A stretch of DNA of 64,000 bases from Pycnopodia helianthoides (lineage: Eukaryota; Echinodermata; Asteroidea; Forcipulatida; Asteriidae). The stretch is from contig CM063256.1 of NCBI GenBank assembly GCA_032158295.1, positions 558,001 to 622,000 on the forward strand, written 5' to 3'. Both the position numbers and the translations under genes were made by a program. Below the pieces are notes generated by a model. That model saw only the letters and a list, made by a program, of their open reading frames with translations, made no database searches and was not told where the DNA came from. Of this stretch, positions 57,001 to 63,000 are shown piece after piece; within the stretch, counting starts at the first letter, position 1; every line of letters starts with the position of its first letter.

Positions 57001-60000
57001 AAACCCAATCTACATTCAAGGCTCCGTTCTGAGGCAGGATTCCAACCGGGGTCCAAAGAGGTGAAAGGCAGGGAAAGAAACCACAGAGCCAGCCTGATCC
57101 CCTAGTTTCTATTCCTACCCAGAATGCCTGAAAACTTTTTACTCCGATCTCACAAAGAAAAAAAAACTACCATACCTCTTCTCCAGGACATCCTCCAGGG
57201 TCTCCCAGTTGCTGTCCACACTGTCCAGGACCTTCTGGACGAAGGTGGTGTCATTGCCTCTAGGGTGAGACAGTAACTCCTCGCCAAGCTTGTGTACCTT
57301 GCTCAGCTGTGGCTTGTGGTTCTCAACTTGACGTGTAGAATCCTAAGTCATGGGCGAGAGAAAGATAAGAGAATCAGGTTTAGAGTTGCCAACATTTGCA
57401 TTCACGGAGATTTTGTCCAACAATAGGGAGATTACATTCAACATAATAGGGAAAGAGTTTCCACAATCAGGGAGATTTTCAACTTTGTGTATCAGAACAT
57501 GGAAAGATTGATTTATTTTTTAGGGAACTTTCTGCAGAATCAGGGACAGTTGGCAGCTCTGCAGGTTAACAGAGAAATGTCAATAACTCAATTGGCAGTA
57601 TTTTTTTACTGCGTGAGGGCGTGTGTGAACTGAATTTACCTGATATAAAACCAACAGTTTTTTCAGTGTTGGTATTATAATGGTTACTTTATATGGCTAA
57701 TGATACAAGATACATGTAGCAACATACAGGCAGTCAAGATGAGATCAAACTGTAATTGTCATGCAAGGCAATTCGTTGTTGTAAAATCCCTAGTCAGTTC
57801 ACAAGCACTAATAATACAATGATATCATATAGCTTAATATGTTGTGCATGAAACAGGCAAAGTTTCATAGTAGGTTGGAGTTTATAAGGCTACACTTACA
57901 GTGAGTTTACTGTAGACGGCTGGAAGCTCATCCTTCATGAAGCGTCGAGACTCCAGTGTCTCCAGCAGCGGTAGCTCCCAGTTCTCCAACAGGTCTACCT
58001 CCTTCTCAAACTCGTTCAGCTTGCCGGTCAGATCCGTCAGCTGGCCACCGTGTCTCTTGGCAGTGTGGTTCACACCGGCGAAGCGGCTGTTCACCTCCTC
58101 CATGCGGTTCTTCAACACCTCGGCGACTTTGGGTTCGCTCATGCGGATCACCTTGCTGACGGCATCGTTCATGGATTGCACCACGGGTGCGTGGTTGTCA
58201 ACATCGGTCTGGAAGACCTGTAGCAAGAATATTAACAGAGAAAATAGAATTAGCTGTTGCAAACTGCTTACCAACCAAAAGGACCTGTAGTATAAATGCA
58301 AAAAATGATTAGTGGCAGGACGTTTCGACCCTAGCAGAGTCTTTCTCTAAGGCTCTGCTAGGGTCAAAATGTCAGGCCACTAACTATTTTTTTGCAAGAA
58401 TATTAACAGTGAAAAATTGGGTTCAAGGCTGTCTACAGAATAAATATAAAGACTTTCTGCTCAATATTAACTCAAAGTAAATTTCCTTAAGGGGGGGGTC
58501 AAACACTCCTCGTAAAAGTTACTTCAAATGGTTACTTTAAGTGATCACAGCGAGTCTGTGGCCAGACATTGAACTCTCACCCAGTTACTGCACACACGGG
58601 CGATAATGACAGCGCCTTATAAAGCTTTTGTCTGTGATGTAATGCTTGTAGTAACTGTGTGAGGGTTAATGTTTCCATGTCCAGCCACAAGCACACTACA
58701 CACAAGACAGTGCCACTTTAAATGTTTCAATTGTTTAGTCAAGCCTTTATATAGGGACCATTCATTTCTGTATGATCATCACTGTACGCCCAAACATGGT
58801 CTTATTGTTGACTTTAAAATAATACAAAATTATTGTACAAGTGTCTCAGAAACATTATATAAAACAGACATTTTGTTTTGTTTTAGACACATAGATACGA
58901 TGTCAACATGTGAAACATTGGAGATTGTCAATTCAGGTCATGACCTTTACTTTGACCTCTTTGGTGGAGTGGAAGTCGGTCAGATCTTGCAGCTGTTTGA
59001 GGTCGATATGGGCATTTTGGTTCCGGTCAATTCTGGATGCTATGATCTCTAAAGGGTTTTAATGAATAATAATTGAGTCTTGTCTCTGCAGAAGAAATAA
59101 CATTTTCTGCTCAACAATTTGAAGAAGATGGGCCAAGGACAAGATAAATGGATATCTCCAGAATGTCTAACTTTATGCAGTATTGACAGTCTGAGGAGAA
59201 ATCAGCAGAAACAAGGCGAGACAATGCGTATCAAGGTAGAAGACTTACCCGACAGGTCTGTGAGCATTCCTGCAGGGGCTCCTTCTCCACCTTGATGACA
59301 GTTCCCTTATCCATGATATGAGCTTCCTTCTCGGCCTGGTCCAACCACCTCAGCAGTCCATCCAGGCTGTCCTGAACGCTGCGGGAGCGGCCCAGGGCAT
59401 CCTGAAGGCTGTTCAGGCGATCGTTGATCTGTCCGTGGAGGGAGTTGTAGCGATGGTTCACGTCCTCCGTGGTACGGCCAACACTTGTGCCCAGCTGCGG
59501 TTGAACTGCGCAGAGCTTGTCACCGAAGGTCTTCACAGTGTCGATCTCATCAGAGAAGTGGATCACATCATCCATGAATGTCTGAGCAAGGGATGGAACA
59601 CAAAATTGAAATCAAATCTCAACATAAAAACTTTCAAAGGGACTTCATCTCATAAAAATGTCATCCCTCTAAACCCCAGTGGGAACCTCTTGCAGAGGAT
59701 GAAAATCAACTACTGTCTTGCTGTTTCAGAGACCAAAGGTGTCTTATTAACTCACTTGAAAGAAACACCTTAGAAACCTTGTCAAAATTAGTCCAGAACA
59801 ACCAGCAGATAAGAACCATCCAGGAAAGGGTTTTTCACCCGCCGTTAATTCACCTTATTTGAAATTGGGTGTCGGAGAAAACATGGCAGAAGTTTACAGT
59901 GCCTTGGGTTACAGTTATTTACAAACCACAGAGACTTAGATTGCTAACTTCTTGAAAACAAGCAGGGGTCTCTACATGTCTCACTGAAAAATCACTCTAC

Positions 60001-63000
60001 ACGTCTTTTTTAAATACAATGACCTCTACCCTTCCAGATCGCTCCAAAACTACAGGTTTGTTTATACTACATTTAATCAGCCAGTTGAACCGCATAGCGC
60101 TCAGCGGGGTACATTAGCGTAGGGCATGTCTTTAGCGCATTCAAGAACTGTGTGCCTTTCAGCGAGTATAACCATGTCTCTCATAGAAATACAGTCCAAC
60201 AGAAATCCAACAAAAATTTGACATCGGAGAATTGTTATCTGTCTACCTGTTCTGGATTAATTCTAACACGACCCCTTAAGATGTTCAAAATCATCACCCC
60301 CCTTTTATCAATCTAATAAATCATTTAGAAATCAATGAGTTTTGATTTTTGAAATGTACCTTCAGATCATCAATCTGTTTCTGGATCTCAGAGGTCTCAG
60401 CTGGCACCGGTTTGCTGAGCATGTTGTCCAACGAGGTCCGTGAATTCCCCAACCACCGGTCAGCGACGCTGACCGAGTTCTGGTAGCGCTGGAGCCTGTC
60501 GGCGATGTCGGCCAGGCTGTTGGTGAATTGGATGCTGTTGGTCTTCAGGTTGGCGTAGCGGTCATTCAGGTCAGTGGTCTGGTCACGGATGATGTTGGTG
60601 TCCTGGTTCTCCTGGAAGGAGCGGATGAAATCCCGAGGCATGGTGGTTGCACGGAACTCCGACAAATCAGCTTTGTAATTCTGTTATTCGAACAAAAAAA
60701 AAGAACGACATCTTATTCCATACATCCAACAATCAGACAAGACTGATGTTATTGGAAATCTGTGATTAAAACAAGATTTTGTCCATACAGCTGGCTCATC
60801 AAAATGCGAACCCACCTTAGAATCGTTGATGAACTTCTGCCCTGTCATATTGATGAACTTCAGGTCTCCCTTCTGATCATTGACATCCTCAGTGAAAGCC
60901 TTCTGGTCCTCGATCTGCTTCCTCAGGGTGTCCAGATCCTGTGGGACGTTCTTCTGCGCCTGCTGCAGCTGCCTCTCCGCGGTGTCGATCCAGGTGGAGA
61001 AGGAATCCTTCTCCTGCTCGTACTTGTTCAGGTCGTTCAGGCCGTAGTTCTGCTTGGTCTGGCGCTGATGGGACTGGTTGCTCACAACGTCGTAGCGAGG
61101 CTGCAGGTTTTCCACAACGTTGTGGAGCTTGGTGCGGTCGGCATCGCGAAGACGGGGGCCGTACTGATCCAAGAAGCGGGTGGCTTCTTCCACGTTCTTG
61201 ACCACTGGGGTCTGTTGCTTCAGGATGTCCTCATGAAGAGACTGGGTAAATTCAGAAAGCGAAATCAACAAATTTACTTCCATGAACAAAGGCCATGGGA
61301 AGATAGACAGCTACCAAACAGGGCATTTACAGACTCAGTTATCATACCAAAAATTATAAAAATTCAGTGTGTAGCTGTGTTGTCATGTCCAATGAGTTGT
61401 GTTTGTGGAATGGGGGATCAGGTTGGCTCAGTGGTTTCTTTCCCTGCCTTTGACCTCTGTGGACCCCGGTGCGAATCCTACCTCAAACCGGAGCCTTACA
61501 TGTGGATTGTGTTGTCAGTCCCTGAATACCTGGGTTTTCCCCCATTTGGGGTTTTCCCCCATTTGGGGTTTTCCCCCATTTGGGGTTTTCCCCCATTTGG
61601 GGTTTTCCCCCATTTGGGGTTTTCCTCCCACAAAATTCAACAGTTCTTCTTGTTTCCTATTCATCCTGTTATTGGCCCTAATTGTGCTGTTGGAAGTGTA
61701 ATACAATAAATAGTGTTTGGCTGTTCGCTTCTGCCCATCACAACAGCCACATGTTCTTAGTTAGCGCATTAGACCCCGACTTTCTGAAGTTAAACCTAAC
61801 TTGACTGCTTTCTAAAAAGCAAAATCTCAAAAATATAAGGCGAACTCCTGCCAAATGACAGACCTGTATGTTGATATCTTACCGCGTGTTGGTTGACCTG
61901 CTGGGTCAGAGGTCGTGTCTCTTCACTCAATGGCTGCTCAGATCCTAGACCCTTCTCAGCGTTGTCTATCCAGTTATTGATATGAGTCACATCCTCTAGG
62001 ATCTTCTGGCTTCGTTGATTCAGGGTAGACTGGCAATCAAAAGAGATCAATGTGTTTTAATCTCTAAGCCAACAAAATATTTTAGATATCTTGAAATCAA
62101 TACTCAAAAAGATGAACATGCCATGTTAAGACCGGTTGGCTTGTAGAGTACAACTTACATCAGTGTAAGGCAAAATCAAAATTGGAGTACTGGGGTGATA
62201 AGTGTGGTTTTTAAAACGAGACTTGTTTCAATGAAGATGACGCTATCATTTTTATGACAAATGTGAAGCTATTTTCATTCTCAGGCATTTAAAAAAGCAA
62301 ACAATTCTATGCAAAAAGGGTGTTTTCCTTTTATTATTTTCTTGCAACTTCGATGATCAATTGAGCCCAAATTTTCACAGGTGTGTTATTTTATGCATAT
62401 GTTTGGATACACAAATTGAGGATACTAGTCTTTGGCAAATACTAAAAGTATAACCTGCTTTTAATGGATCCCTCCGCAGTATCACATTTACTTTATTCTC
62501 ATCTCTATAATTTCATTACATAACTTTTTATGATTTACTTTCTTTGGTTTAATACCATGGAATAAATCAACCTGAAACCTGTCGTAGTTAATAATCTTGA
62601 TAGTTAAGTTTTTTCTCTTCAAACTCAGTACATACCATTTCGTCTTGGTCGTTCCTCAGCTGATTGAGACGATTCTCAGAGTTCATGAGTCCCTGACGAT
62701 ACTTCCTGAGTAGCTCATCATAGCGATTGCGTAGATCGCTGCTGAGTCGTTGCAGGGCGTCTTTCTGTTCAGGAGAGAGTCGGTCAATGTTCTGATTGTA
62801 GAAGGTGTCGATGCGATGGATCATGTCATTGATGGGGTGCTCATGGTTGTCAATGTCCTGCACCAGTATCTAATCAAGAGAGCAAAAATTAAATTACGAC
62901 AACTTGCCTCAAAATTATTCTACAGTAATAATAAAAATAATATTGACTCTTATTACAATACAATTCCACAGAGCGATCATTGTGCTTCTAACTGTGTTAC

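Noticed and set aside
60762..61709. 315-codon plus-strand ORF, the longest in the window
   Set aside because: It runs antisense through exon D of cassette 1 and then through an S4 SINE with its 17-bp array; no domain is recognisable and the opposite strand carries the conserved spectrin repeat.
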